Source: Stratiolaelaps scimitus
Taxonomy: Eukaryota; Arthropoda; Arachnida; Mesostigmata; Laelapidae
Direction: 5' to 3'
DNA length: 64,000 nt
Assembly (NCBI GenBank): GCA_019614645.1
Contig: JABWDB010000016.1
Coordinates: forward strand, 5,723,501 to 5,787,500
The translations under genes were made by a program, and so were the position numbers. This document shows, in pieces, positions 8,511 through 21,500 of this stretch. Under the pieces are notes generated by a model that did no database searches, had not been told where the DNA came from, and saw nothing but the letters and a program-made list of their open reading frames with translations. Within the stretch, counting starts at the first letter, position 1. Each line of letters starts with the position of its first letter.

Positions 8511-11500
8511 ACTTTATACTTATACTACAATGTAATGTTGAGGGCTTATAAGCAGGACATAGCCCTTGTATAGAGTCTAAAACCTCGTTGGTGTCTTCGC
8601 CTCTTGGTAATATGTGCTAATGGAATGGTCGGTTGCATATACCGGATGAATGACTAATGTGTTACTAGGTAAGCATAGCGCTAGGGGGCGCGCGGAGTTT
8701 CGTGTGACCGACCGCTGCAACCCTTTGTGGAAACTAAGTTGGTCTGGGGACGTCTAGAAGGCCACTAGGGTCTTGGTAACGTCTACCGTTGTTTCAGAAG
8801 CATGAGGACAATGGGGTTTACAAGTAGGGAACCATAATCGCCTTTGAGCTGAGTACGTTAGTTACGCCTGTCGTGAACACTTCCATCTTGTCACCCGCCC
8901 CAGCGACCCTTCGCACAGTTTACACAGCAACCTTGCTGCTTGCCTGGCCCATGCTGAGAAGTAACAATCCCTAACGATTTTCCAATAGTCGATTCAGGAG
9001 TAGATGCACAGAATGAGTCCTTATGAGCGTATTGGCCTATCCTGGCCTGGTATCCGTGGCACGGATTTAAGGTATCGGGGATACACTTTCGTCTTCGCTT
9101 TTAACTAGACTTCGTAGAAAAATTACAGAGATTCGATCCAGTGATTCTCAACTCCTTCTATGAAACCCCATTGTAAGAGTTGGTCTAAAACGATTTGCGG
9201 GTCGTATCAGATTGTACCAGCAGCTATCGTTGCACCACGAATCCATTATATAACCGGATCGTCCAGATCTGGCAACTTCAAAACTAGTGTCTTTCCCCTA
9301 TTCTGTACCTCTGCACATCTCTGAGCGTACCTCTGACCACTAATCCCGCTGCGATGAACACCCCATCTTCTCCTTGAGTAGTACACAATAGGGCACTCAC
9401 ATAGCACTCAGAATTGAGCTCTTTTCCATACCACCTGTCCACGAAAAGACCCAAGAAAAGCACTGCCCTCGTCGATTTTCTCCATCTATCTAACAACGTC
9501 TACGCTAGGCTGTCGTTGATCGGATCGAGCATTAAGTTCAAAATACGTTTGTTTATTGGGCGTAATAAGTTCGAAAGCGTTCGATAACATCTTCCTCCCA
9601 ATCGAGAGTCGTGAATAGTTGACGAATAGAATACGTATTGTATTGTCCACTCACGCATTCACCCTTGCTCTCAGCAGATCCGCTCGTTGAATACAATCTA
9701 CAAATGAAATCGGCCGGGCCAACTGCGATACGCAGTTGCTCTATGAATGACTGGTGGAGCCCTGTACAACGAATGAAGACCTTTCAAGGGCTGACAACGC
9801 CTGAAGAGGCTGATGCACCTCGAGCAGGAGCTTGACGCCGGCTCCATCCGGGTCCTTAAGCAATACTATCATTATTGTATCTGCCCACTGATTTCTATCT
9901 ATCACCGTTTATATCGTTCGCTAGATTTATCACTCCACGCTGGTACCTGCATTTTCACTGGGAGCATGTATAATCGAATGTTACACACACACACACGCAC
10001 TTACTAAAACAGTTCCTCTTCTATATCTTTCTCTCTCTCTCTCCCCCTCTGTCAGTCTTATATTAGCTGTTGGTTTGCTTCATCGGCGGCTTGCTTTTGT
10101 TCATATACTTACAGTATATACATATGATTTTATAGAGCATGTATATATACTGTGCTTGTCCTCTCAGCGTGTCGTTCTCCTGCATCCGAGCTCACTATGC
10201 CATCGTGAGAATCAACGCCATCTAATTGATGTGTAACGAGAGATAATATCGCCACTCTACCAGGAAATAACACCCTAGTTATTAATCGCGATCCTAAATT
10301 AGCATCATGACAGATATTATAGCGTAGCGGCAAGCCATGTCCAATGTATTGGCATTCACTCACGTCGTAGGCGATCGATTCGCGGCCGCGATGCTTCATA
10401 CCCCGACAGCAACATGGGTTAACTTCCCACCTTCTCTCTCTTCATCCACCCAACGCAAGTGTAAGCATAGGCAAATGGGCGTATGCCCGTGCCACTCGTG
10501 ATGGACAAAGAGTAGATATATCACCCTTAACTCCGAATTAGACAGTGGCTCTAGCTAGAGGAATAGTGGGAAAGGCGTTCCTTATTTAGCGGATTCATCA
10601 CTTTTTTCATATTATTTTCGTAGTTTGCTTTATCTAACGAAGCGCTGCTACGCAGGTTCGATTTTGGCCATTGCGCTTTCGGCATAGTAACAATACTAAT
10701 AACTATAGAGGTTAGGTTATCATTGATTCTAGTGTATACACTGTGTAATGATTTTGGTTAAAACGCGGTTGCCTTTGAGGTTCTTCCTTTAAGTTATCTG
10801 TTGCACCGTCATGAGTATCGCTGCCAATGGGGTGCTTGTTTGCGTCAAACCGGCTTCGGTTTGGCATTAACTTGGGCATTAGCTGAAAATCCACCGGCTC
10901 CCTGCCGATCATTTGACATCCGGCTGTTGCTTCCGGACGCCAGTGTAGCAATGGTAACAAGGAGTGTGTCAAGCATGTAATACTTGCACGTGTGGGTCTG
11001 TAGCCTTTATATGTTTGTATTTCTTGGACTGAGAGGCAATTAGGGCGGTGATTAAAAAAATAACCTATTAAGGTCTTCCGTTGCCTTCGACCATCAACGC
11101 GCCATCGCTCATTGTCTGTTTGCTGTGGGTGAGTATCGTGAACCTAGGAAAAGCTTTGTACAGCACAATTATAAAGGGCTAGCCCCGTTAGTATCGAGTC
11201 GTACTTGATGGCGATTTTGCTCAAAGTCCGTTCTCGTCTCTTGGTGAAATGCGAGTAGACCAGAAGAGCGCTGATCAGCAGCTACACTACTGAGGCCCGT
11301 TTTTTTTTAATTAGGAATTGGTGTGTCATGCGATGGGGTTTGCCATTTACGCCATGCTCTATTATGTGCGGATGTGTATCGTTTTCGCAGGTCCTGCGGT
11401 AGCATCGTACTCAGGACGCCTTAATATTAAACCTATTAGGTGTAAATATATTATAATATATATCATCTGCCTGTGCCATTGACCTGCATTGCTATTTCTG

Positions 11501-12129
11501 TCTGCTACAGCTCGTCAATACCATAATGTCACTAATATTGTATTTCTAAGATGCCACACTAATTAACGCCGTCTTTGTTTTGTTCTTTCTCTCTCTCTCT
11601 CTTTCTCTGATTTCTGTATCCTTCCAGGGATGTCTGTTTACAGCATTGTTACTTTTCGTCGCAATTTCTGCCTATGTGCTACCTGCGTATAACCCATAGC
11701 TATCTAGGTGTTTTGTTCGCTTATGAAAAACGACTCGTAGCGCGGCCAGTCTCAGTGTGATCAGCTCTACTAATCAATGATGTCTAGTTAAAGGTAGGTT
11801 AGCCCATAGTCTCGTCATCGGCCACACCACCTAATTATGTATCCACCATTGCTATTAATTATTATTGGTGTGAGTTGTGCGCCGTGGGAGCGCGACGGAG
11901 GACAAGCGCGGGATTTATGCGCCCGCCAACCAAACGCGTCATCAATCACACTCCTATTTTTAATAATAATCCCTCTCGTCATGCTAGCAACGGTGTACAT
12001 CTAGATAGCTAGAGACTGTAATCTCTCTCTGTCTATCCGAGAGAACACCTCATCTTAATATTCTTCCTCATTTTCATAGTCTGCTTCATCATTATTATCG
12101 TAATCATCAACATTATGTTTTCGTCCTAG

Positions 12130-12524
12130 CTAGAGTACGTGCAGGTCGTCGCAAGAGCGTGTTCTCACTGAATCGCACTTGGTCCAGAACTTGTGGATGA
12201 ACCCACGGGCCTTGCAGGCAATCGAGCGGGCAACGGAGGGTCTGTGACCTTCAGCACCGCCCGTCAAAATCGGTGGCAGGGGTGACGTTGATAGGGATGC
12301 ACGATGTCCGTAGCCGTGTCCTGCCGGCTCAGGGCTGAGCGAAGCCGCTCGGGAGCGGATGATCGGAGGTACGTCGAGTGTGCACCAAGCTGGCACGGAA
12401 CCGGAGCGTTGCTTCAGGCGGATTTGCTTGAGCGTGCCGACGAGCAGTTCGTCGACGTTGTGGCCAATACACGCGGACGTCTCGATAAACTTGCATTCGT
12501 ACTTCTTCGCCAAAGAGCGTCCCT
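12130..12524 (-). CDS. Rgk: RGK GTPase terminal coding exon 4 (residues 393-523, G5 and C-terminal RGK motif)
   Basis: The acceptor is GTGTCATTGCAG|AGGGACGC (AG at 12526-12525), preceded by a pyrimidine-rich tract. AG completes the codon begun in exon 3 (G+AG, Glu393). The exon encodes EEGRSLAKKYECKFIETSA, where ETSA is the G5 motif contacting the guanine, then a helix (NVDELLVGTLKQIRLKQ) and a Ser/Pro/Gly-rich linker. It ends KARGFIHKFWTKCDSVRTRS followed by CDDLHVL and TAG at 12132-12130. The basic/aromatic tail and the terminal S-C-D/H-D-L-x-V-L match the family hallmark that replaces prenylation and binds membrane lipid, calmodulin and 14-3-3. No prenylation cysteine is present. Confidence 0.95.
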
Positions 12525-15500
12525 CTGCAATGACACCAGACAGCAAAAGAGAACAAACAATGTAAAATGAGGCTAAACATGACCCCCACAGATATATGTA
12601 TATATATATATACATAACACCCACATATATGTATATATGTATATTGCAATCTTAGCTGTAAGAACGTCGGCGTTGGAAGAGAACACTATCCCGCTGGCAG
12701 GCGATTAACGGTAAGAGTTTTCCTGCGGAGAACTTCTGTTCGTATGGCTGCGTTCTTCCCCCTAAGCCAACGAGGGCTAAGAAGAAATGAGATTCATCGC
12801 GACTAGGACGACAGTCATTCTCCTTTAACGGAATAAGCTGAATAGAAGAAGGCTGGTATACATGCACGAGCACTGACAAGCTAAGACGTAATAGGAGTAA
12901 TACGTTATTCTAGAACAACACTGACCCTGTCTTCTTTTATCTAAAGTGTTTGCATAGCTCTTGCTATCCGTTGGCGTCTGTGATGGCAGTGATTGTCGGG
13001 AGGGGGGGAGGCGTCTAACTGTATGGCGAGAGGGGGCCGCTTGGTGGTGTCTCTATTTCCGAGTTGGAGGTGGAAATGTTGCCTTTGACAAAAGGTCCGA
13101 GAGAGAGAGAAGGAGAGAGGAAAAACGCGATGGTAGATAACACATCGTAGCTCCCTGTGTGGGGTCCCGGAGCAGAGATGATTAGGAGACCTGTCGAGCG
13201 AGGTGGGCGTTATTCCGTGCGACCCGGAAGTCCTCGTCCTTTGTGTTTGTCTTTTGTTACGATGGCAACCTCTTAAATATGGGCAACCGTGATACGCCGA
13301 CTTGCAGTTCCCTCTTATATTTTTCAGCTTTTCTGGTTCAGCTAGTTTGTTATGAGTGTTGCGCAAAGAATTAGCTGTTCTGCTTTGAACCCGGAAAAAG
13401 AACGTTTTCTCGAGCGTAATCGCGGGCCCATATTGTCTAGCAAGGAACATCCCAACTATTGTGGCGACTAGGCTTTTAGATCGATTCCACTCCCCCTCTG
13501 CTCGTCGGGCCAAACGAACCTCGTGTAGAAACCCTTTGTAGAAATCCATGGCATTCAGTCGGTGACAAACGCCCACCGTCGACGAACGAAGAGTACCAAC
13601 AATGATTACTATTGGTTGAGTTCCGCAGGCTTTCATTTGATGCACGTTCGCTGTACGCGCGAATCTTGGGAAGTTCAGAAAAAAACCTTCCATTTTGTAG
13701 CTTATCGCAGGTGAACCTCGTTCGTGTCTTTTATTCGGAATACCGAACGTTTGAATAGAATCAGTTACCCATTGTCAATACTTATGGGGTGCCCTACACA
13801 TATTAAGTGACATATAAAAGCTTCGCGTTTATTTAGACTTAAATCCCAATAGACATGAATTTAAAGATAGTGTGCGTTTAACAGATGTTCTGTTCGATAC
13901 GCCCATACCGTTTTGGTTATATATGCGGCAATTGATCACATGTGGAAATCTGTGACGTCGGCATTGCCACTTGGTTGTTTATGCAGTACTATACTAAATA
14001 CATATATACTAAATATAATAATAAATTGGATTCAGCGCTTGAAAGGGTCTTATTGTATCCACAGCAACATGCGTATGTTTCTTCGTCGTAATAGCAGTCG
14101 TTGTGACTGTATAATATTTACAGCTGGTGCTTTAATCATTGGGTTCCTACCGAGAGCACTGCATATGCAATATCATTATTGGAAACTATATATTGTAATA
14201 TCTTCATACCGACAATCACCGAGGAATTACGTTTCTATATATATATGTATATAATATGTACGTGGAAGTAAGTAATGAAATATCATCTTCGGGCCCGCGG
14301 AGGGCCAATTGCTATGAAATACATCTTCTCATATGATCGCAGGCCAGTCTACATCCGCGTATCTATCCACCACCGAGATCTATACATATATACGGTGTAT
14401 CCATCTACCTACCTATTACCGCTGTTCCTCTACCAGTAATATATTGTACATATATATATATATATTGTTTGGTACGTGACTTTTAGAACAAATAACGTAC
14501 AGGTTAAGTGGAGTTCAACAACTATCCAGGCGACTACCAGTGAAAGGTGAGTCGGTCGATTCGCCACTCGAGTGTCGTACACAGGCAACAACACGCACTA
14601 GTAGGTTCGAAGAACGCTGACTCTATAATACCTTCCGTAGTAGGAGAAAAGCTGCAATAACAATTGGTATCGTCTCGTACCGCTGCTATCGTATCTCTCC
14701 CTGCAGCGACCGGACTGTTTGCAGGTTGTTGCAGCTATTACTGCAGTGAAGAGGTCATTCTTCGGCTGGTGTTCCCACCGATCCCGCCACCTATCGTAAC
14801 ACTCCATAGCCACCCAAGAAGAGGAGAGCTGCAACTCGGCGATCAGCAGCGATACCGCTGTCGGATATGGGAACGAGCAGTGGCCTTAGTGAGAAGTCTC
14901 TGCCCACACGAACGTTGGCGAGCGCGACATCTGGCCGATGCGACATGTTGAATCAGAGAAACCGCCCCTTCAGATAGCTAGCTATCCTGCGAGAAACCCA
15001 TCGTTCTACGGACAAGGACATCACACCCGCCATTGAGTGCTACTTGTTAGCTTCTTTCTCTCTGTCTGTTTCTCTCTCGTTGCCAGTTCATCACCACAGA
15101 GAGCAGGAATGAAGGGGCCGTCAGTTCGCCAGGGATGGGGAAGAAATCTAGTAATCACGGGGCTGTCTCAATGGAGAAATGACCGTACAATCAATAACTC
15201 ATTTTTCAATTTTGCCTCAGCAGTTGCTGGCGGTCACTGACGGCCACTTCGTCGGACGGGCCGTCAGAACTCGACATGGGCGACGCTGTAGATGACCCTT
15301 TTTTTTTTTTTTTTTTTAAAGGGGGCGTGTTGGCATGCTAATGCATGCCAACTCCATGACCGCCCCCCCCCTTATGGAACTGTTGACGATGTTCAACAGC
15401 ACCACCCTTCCCGGTATCGCTTAGCGCATTCTTCAGTAAGGGTGGTGAGATGTGTACAAGCCCAGCCACGAGCACCACACATCCTCCTCACCGTACGGAC

Positions 15501-18500
15501 ATGACGTGGTTAGCTGACTCTCAGCTGCTTCCCTTCTCTCCCAATCTCTCAAGACCTCTGTGCACTTCCCGTCTGTGAACAACTACTGTGATCAATAGGG
15601 TGTCTGTAGAAAGCCCCGTGTATGTAAACATGCAGTATTTATGACGCATACAGGGGGTGTACGGTGCCTTCCTTTCTGCACAGTGGTAGCAATGCAATTT
15701 CTGCAACTAATGCCGCAGACCACATTAGTTGCCACTACTACTTAACAAATCTTATTGCGGAGATACTGCCCATAAAGGTAAATATGACTCCACTCAGATT
15801 TGAACCTCAGACTCCACAAAACTCCCCTTTTTGGTACTGCCTACCTTGTCCACCACGCCATGCCCGCAGGCGCTGTAGATGACCCTACGTGCCCCTATAT
15901 GACAGCGCGAAACGTTCGCATGCGCTGGCCCACAAATCGAGAAGTACGCGCGCGAGCAAACGGTCGATCGTTTGGTAGGTGCATTTCTCGGTGGTCGAAA
16001 CGGAAGTTCGCTATTAAAATTGAATATATGCCTATAGTGCTTTTCATCTGCCATTTCCTTTGAATTTAAACACTATTTACTGTTGATGCCGTTGTTTGCA
16101 GGGGATTTGCTGGCGCTATTTATCTGACGATATGGCAATAGTAGAAAACCTACGAGGATCCAGCGGTTGAAAAAGGTGATACTACCGTCACCTGGCAATA
16201 TCCAATATTGCGCAACATTGGTTAGTATTAGTGCATCGTGATGCATGACTACTACCCCAGTATCAAATGACGACCTGTGACAGACTTAACAGACGAATTT
16301 GACATAGGCTTAAATGATTGTGGTTCTTTGACATTTTTATATAAATCTAGTTAGCTTCATATGCTTTTTGCTCATGTTATAGTCCGTCTAGTCTATCCGT
16401 ATGTGGAGACTACATTGTAAATATTCAATTTAATAGTGATGAAAAAGACCCCATAGTCGATCAGCAGACAAACACAAGGGAATAACTTACATAATTCATA
16501 TGCTTGTTAGTGGAGTGCTCGAGACGCACCGCCGTTGAATTTGGGTCAGCATTTGCTTGCAGAACTCGAATCAACAACCAGGTACAACATACTAACTTTT
16601 TTTGTCACAAACTCATCCGAATGATGATCTACTGTCTCTGAAAGCGGACACATGGCTATGCGTATGCACGCAGCTATTGTTCCGGTTATACGCTGTGTGC
16701 AGTTGCCGACTCTCATAAGGCAATCGGTGCATGTAGGCGTGGAGGGCCGCGTGCCACGTACCTGCCGCGTAATACCCAGATTTGGCATACTTATGTCAAT
16801 TGTACTAAATCCGGCGACCGGGTCGACAGCCTGCTGTTATAAATAGGTTCTCATTTAGCAATGGTGCACCAATTGTTATAATTGCGTGGAAGTCAAAAAT
16901 AGATATTTTCTATTTTTCTGCCAGCCATGTTTTTTGAGAGGAGGAAATTTTCTTCAAACGCTCGGACACAACCAGAGACAGTCCAATCTCCGTGAAAGTG
17001 GGCCGATCCAGTGCAGGGTGGTTGACGTGGATGACAAAACGCCTCTGCCTGCTAAAACCACCATCCTCTGCTGAGAGTTTACCTCTGCCAGCCTTACCTC
17101 TATCGTACGGTACACGGGCCAGAATCACAAAAACAACAGCACCCGATAGTGTTTGCCATTCGATACCATCATCCGGAGTCGCTTGATGCTCTTGCGAAGG
17201 ACATTACCGACTTCTCGCTGTATATAATTATTATTACTATTATTAGGTACGTTCGTTCCGTGAGATACTAATATTGTCCGATAAACTGTCCGGCCAACTA
17301 CGAACATACTGAGAGTGAGACGAGGGCTAAAGCAAACGGTCCAATGGGTCGAGTCGCACGGACGAAGTCGAGAAGGATGGCGGGAAGGTCATCGCCCCGC
17401 GATGCAATGTACCCAATGACGCCGTTTCACATTGTGGAAATATCGACTCTTCCAATATCCAATCGTTCGGCCTCTATTGGTCATCGGCGCGAACTCTCGA
17501 TGAGGCTCGATGACGAGAAAGAGGCGCCCGTCGGAACTGACATAGCACCACATCCCTCATATGGTCTGTATACAGTAGATATTCACGAGTACACAGAGAC
17601 GTTGTCAATCGTTACGCCACCGTGTTGCATTATAGCATATATCTACTAAACTCACTGTGCGACGTTTGTCCGACAAAGCCACTTAACTGAGTCGTCGTCG
17701 TTGACGGACACAGGTACAATACTATCACTAACGTCCACCATCGGTGACAAGGTGGTATGTTCTATACAAATACTTTTCATGATGATGATGATGATGTTAC
17801 GTCGCTAACATGTTCCTATTGTGCTTCGAAACGGGTGTATTCGGTGTTGGGTATTCGATATATCTCCCTTTGGTATAAATACAAAGATACGCATGCACTA
17901 GTAGAAACCGTTCCTATTATAGTAGGTGAGGTCCTTAGAGCTTTGGCTGACACCGTCTCCAATGACGCGGAAATCGAGTGCAGAAATATTTGCGATTTTC
18001 GCCCAACGAGCGATTTGCCAGATCCACCCATCCCGCTAAATGCACTTAACCCTCAGCGCAAACAGCTGTTCTGTGACATGGGCAGTTTGTAAGAAGGGTC
18101 TTAGTAATTATTCCGATGTCCGGGCACAGGTGAACCTTATAGAGGGGAATGGAGCAAGTTGTCCTTATCATTGAGATCTAATAACTCAGCTAGGCAAGAA
18201 GGGAATGATGTTTATAAAGACATCTTCGTCGTCCTCTATTTCTCCCGTGGCTAGACTGTCAAAGCATGTCGTCATCTGGTATTTATATATGAGACATGTA
18301 TGGACAGAAATAATTCAAGGCGAAGCTGGGCGGTAATTGGAAATTTACCAATAGGCTCTTGCCACGCCGTCAGGCAGCAACATAAATGATTAATTTACAG
18401 ATAGATTGTGTGCTTGTCGTTATATATCAGACACGTATACGCTGAATGGAAGGATAGAACTAGGACATACATATATATATATCTTGCCGACTAAAGCAAA

Positions 18501-21500
18501 AATAATTCATATTTTATATTCGAGAGAGACAAAGGTTGCTTACTTGATGTATTGCGCTATGTGGACCTCAGGACATGGTTTGTACCGCCCGATAGTAAAA
18601 TCTAGGGGGGTGATTTGTGTGGGTGGTTTGTCTCAAAATATAATCGGAATCCGATTGATCCCATACAACGCCAACCCAATCTCTGCAGTAAATACGTTTT
18701 CAGGATTTTTTGGAGAAGAAAAACATTTCGTTTATTTCAATTATTAATCATTAGTATTTCACTAAGAAGAAACGTGCAAACGTAATCATCGGAGGGATGC
18801 ATAATGACACGAGTGAACTTGAAATACAGAAAAGGAGATCCACCACAGAAATTGCTACAAATACCTAGGGATTTAAATCATAAAGAGAGGGGACAATATA
18901 TTTTAAAATGTAACAAGAATTTGGAACATTGACATCTCTGGGGACACGAGGCACAGGCAAACTGTATTGTGCATACACGGTTAATGATTTTAGGGCATAA
19001 ATGAAGTGACAATTTGGCCGGTTACTATTCAACTCTGAAAGTAAAAAAAATAAACAGAGATAGTGATGGGTATACGGGACATACACATAAGGCAAACTCC
19101 CTGAAGAAGGACGTATCTGGTCAACATACAGAGATGGACAATGCAACTATGCATGTACACGAAGAAGAAAAGAAAGAAAAACTCAGCGAAAAAAACTGGA
19201 TGGATTAGAGAAATGTAAGGGAAAAAGCTCTTCAGTATTATTACTATATAACGAGAGTAGGATACCAACCGGTGGACCTAATGTACATGAACTTCAAAGC
19301 ATCGAAACTGCTAACAGACTGTAGAGCAGGGATATCAAATAGCATAATACTGAAGGCACACTTTCAGGGAATTGAAAATTGCAATTGTTGAAACTGTGTA
19401 GAAGAAAATGCAATTAAATACAAATAAACAAATAAGATATAATATAGCACAGGCTGCAGAACGCTAGCCTCAAATACACAGATACTGAAGCAGTGTTAGT
19501 GTTCACAGAACAAGCGCTGTAACAACAGCGAAATGGGGCACGCAAGGTCGGTCAACGTCTCGGTTCGTGAACGTCTTTCTTATGTTTTCACAATGATGTA
19601 ATTATGTAAACAAGAACAGTAAATAAATCTGAAAGTCGGAAAATATATGATGATGATGTGTAGTAATATCAATAATAGTGTTAATCATGGAACGCACTGC
19701 GTCGAGGTGCACCGCACACGAGCAGCGTTTCTGATTAAAAAAATAGGGATCCGAGACGGAGGGTGATTTACTTGGAAAATAAAATGCATCGACACATTTA
19801 AAGACACCAGTTATCCAAGATCACGAATAAGCTACATAGAACATACAGGCCAGATAATATATATATATATCTAATGTGTCAAATACGCCTACACTGTAGC
19901 AGGAATTTCGTTTGCACCTTACAAAATAATGGCCCCGAGAAACACGAGACATGTATTTTTTATATTAGAGATTTTGAAGCAACGATTCATCTCGCTTTCG
20001 AAACGAAAAAAGAGAATATCGTAAAGAACTGTCGCAACGCGAGTCTGGATAATATCAGCCGCGTAAAGGGTGTTCAGAGTTTCTGCGATCGTATTTTCCT
20101 GACGCACGCCTTTGTTTCGCGTTAGCGTATATTCGTCACGGACGAGCTCAGCGCCTCGTAGTTGCTATAAGGCGGGACCGCCTTTTGCGAAGTTCTCGCT
20201 TCGTTATCTAATTAACATAAACTCTCCGATCGTTTTCTTAATTCTCGGCCGTCTTACATTCGCTGGTCAGCGTTTCGCTTACTGCAAAGGCGCAGATTTA
20301 ATGATCAAGGCTCGCCATTATGGTGCATTTGTTTAGTGTTTTGTTGACTACATACGCTTCGGGAGGGGGGTCATCCATCATATCTCTGTGACACGCGTAG
20401 TGTTGTCAGGTAGATTTGTGTATTCTGAGTATTTTGTTTTGAGAAAGATACTAGTTAACTGCCGTCCTGCATTTACACCGGCCAGACGTGTGACAATTGT
20501 TTACCCTGCAGTCGTCGAAATGGCGAAGTTAATGAGAAATTCGAATTCGATGGCCCGAATAATCATGTATCATGTCGTGTTTATTATGATCGACTAGTGC
20601 TCATTTGTAAAAACTAGGTTCCTTCTGTATGCTTAATTACTGACCTTCCTAATTAATCTTCGTTCCCCTAGCGTTATCCATGTAATAACGCAAGCTCCAC
20701 CCATTTATATATTTCTGGTCCACAATGGATAACTAAGCCTTTCGGAACTTGCGTCCGTCAAAGAGCGAACTATGGTAAAGAATTTCAAATTCGTTGGGAA
20801 CGACCACGACCTGAATGCTGTACTGCGGTGCGCCGCTGGATATGACTTGGGTAAGCACCGTCGTTCACGAAATCCCTACTGAATTATACAGAAGCTTCTG
20901 TGTTAATAATATCCGGGATCGAATAGTGGAGATGTGCTCCCCGTAACGGTGCTAACTCTGCGATTTGCTTGCTCAGCAATTCAAAAGGGCCGAGGCAAAA
21001 AGTTGACTAGCGATTGCTTATATCACAGGTGAGTGAAAGTGGAGCTGTGACGTGGACGGTGGTTGAACACATGGAACATATATATATATATATTTATATT
21101 TTCATTATGTATATTGAGAAGGAAACTTATTTCGAATTGTATTATAATATGAGGACTTATTTAAATAATAATAGTATATTTATTATGTACACTTATTTAA
21201 AGTGTCTTCATTTAAAACCTTGTTGTCATTAAGCAATATAGCAAAATATAGAGTTGGAGTAACTCGCTCACAGTATATACTGTTTGCGCGCATTTTTCAG
21301 AGCTTGCCGCGATGTTATTTTCCCGAATCTGATGATTGCATACGCGTCCATCTCAATATAAGTCTCTCCCCACTCCTTTCTAACCTCCAAAAGTTCTCTC
21401 CCTCTCTCTTCTGCCCGGACCAAGTGAAATGTTGGGCCAGACAGATCGAACCGCGTTTTGCATATCAGGAGAAGAACGACTTTAGGCGGAGCATGTGAGC

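Larger units (their letters stand above)
6623..12129. other. RGK 3' flank with microsatellites, no gene seen
   Basis: This region must contain the 3' untranslated region of the RGK gene just below 12130, but I could not place the polyadenylation site. Short TA, TTA, CT and CA repeats are scattered through it. Open frames are short and unrelated to known domains. Confidence 0.5.
15284..15886 (-). mobile_element. Young tailed retroposon (tRNA-headed, SINE-like) with 16-bp target duplication
   Basis: CGCTGTAGATGACCCT occurs at 15284-15299 and 15871-15886. The insertion between them (about 571 bp) ends on the minus strand in a run of A (19 T on plus, 15299-15317, sharing its first T with the duplication). 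Its minus-strand 5' end begins CCTGCGGGCATGGCGTGGTGG, with an A-box-like TGGCGTGGTGG (plus 15850-15860) and a B-box-like GGTTCAAATCT (plus 15796-15806), correctly ordered and spaced. Two strong hairpins lie inside: 15703-15732 (10-bp perfect stem) and 15329-15352 (10-bp perfect stem) beside the tail. The exact duplication and long tail indicate a recent insertion. It could instead be a truncated LINE with a coincidental head. Confidence 0.85.

Noticed and set aside
12304..12570. Plus-strand frames overlapping 12.3-12.6 kb
   Set aside because: Antisense shadows of RGK exon 4.
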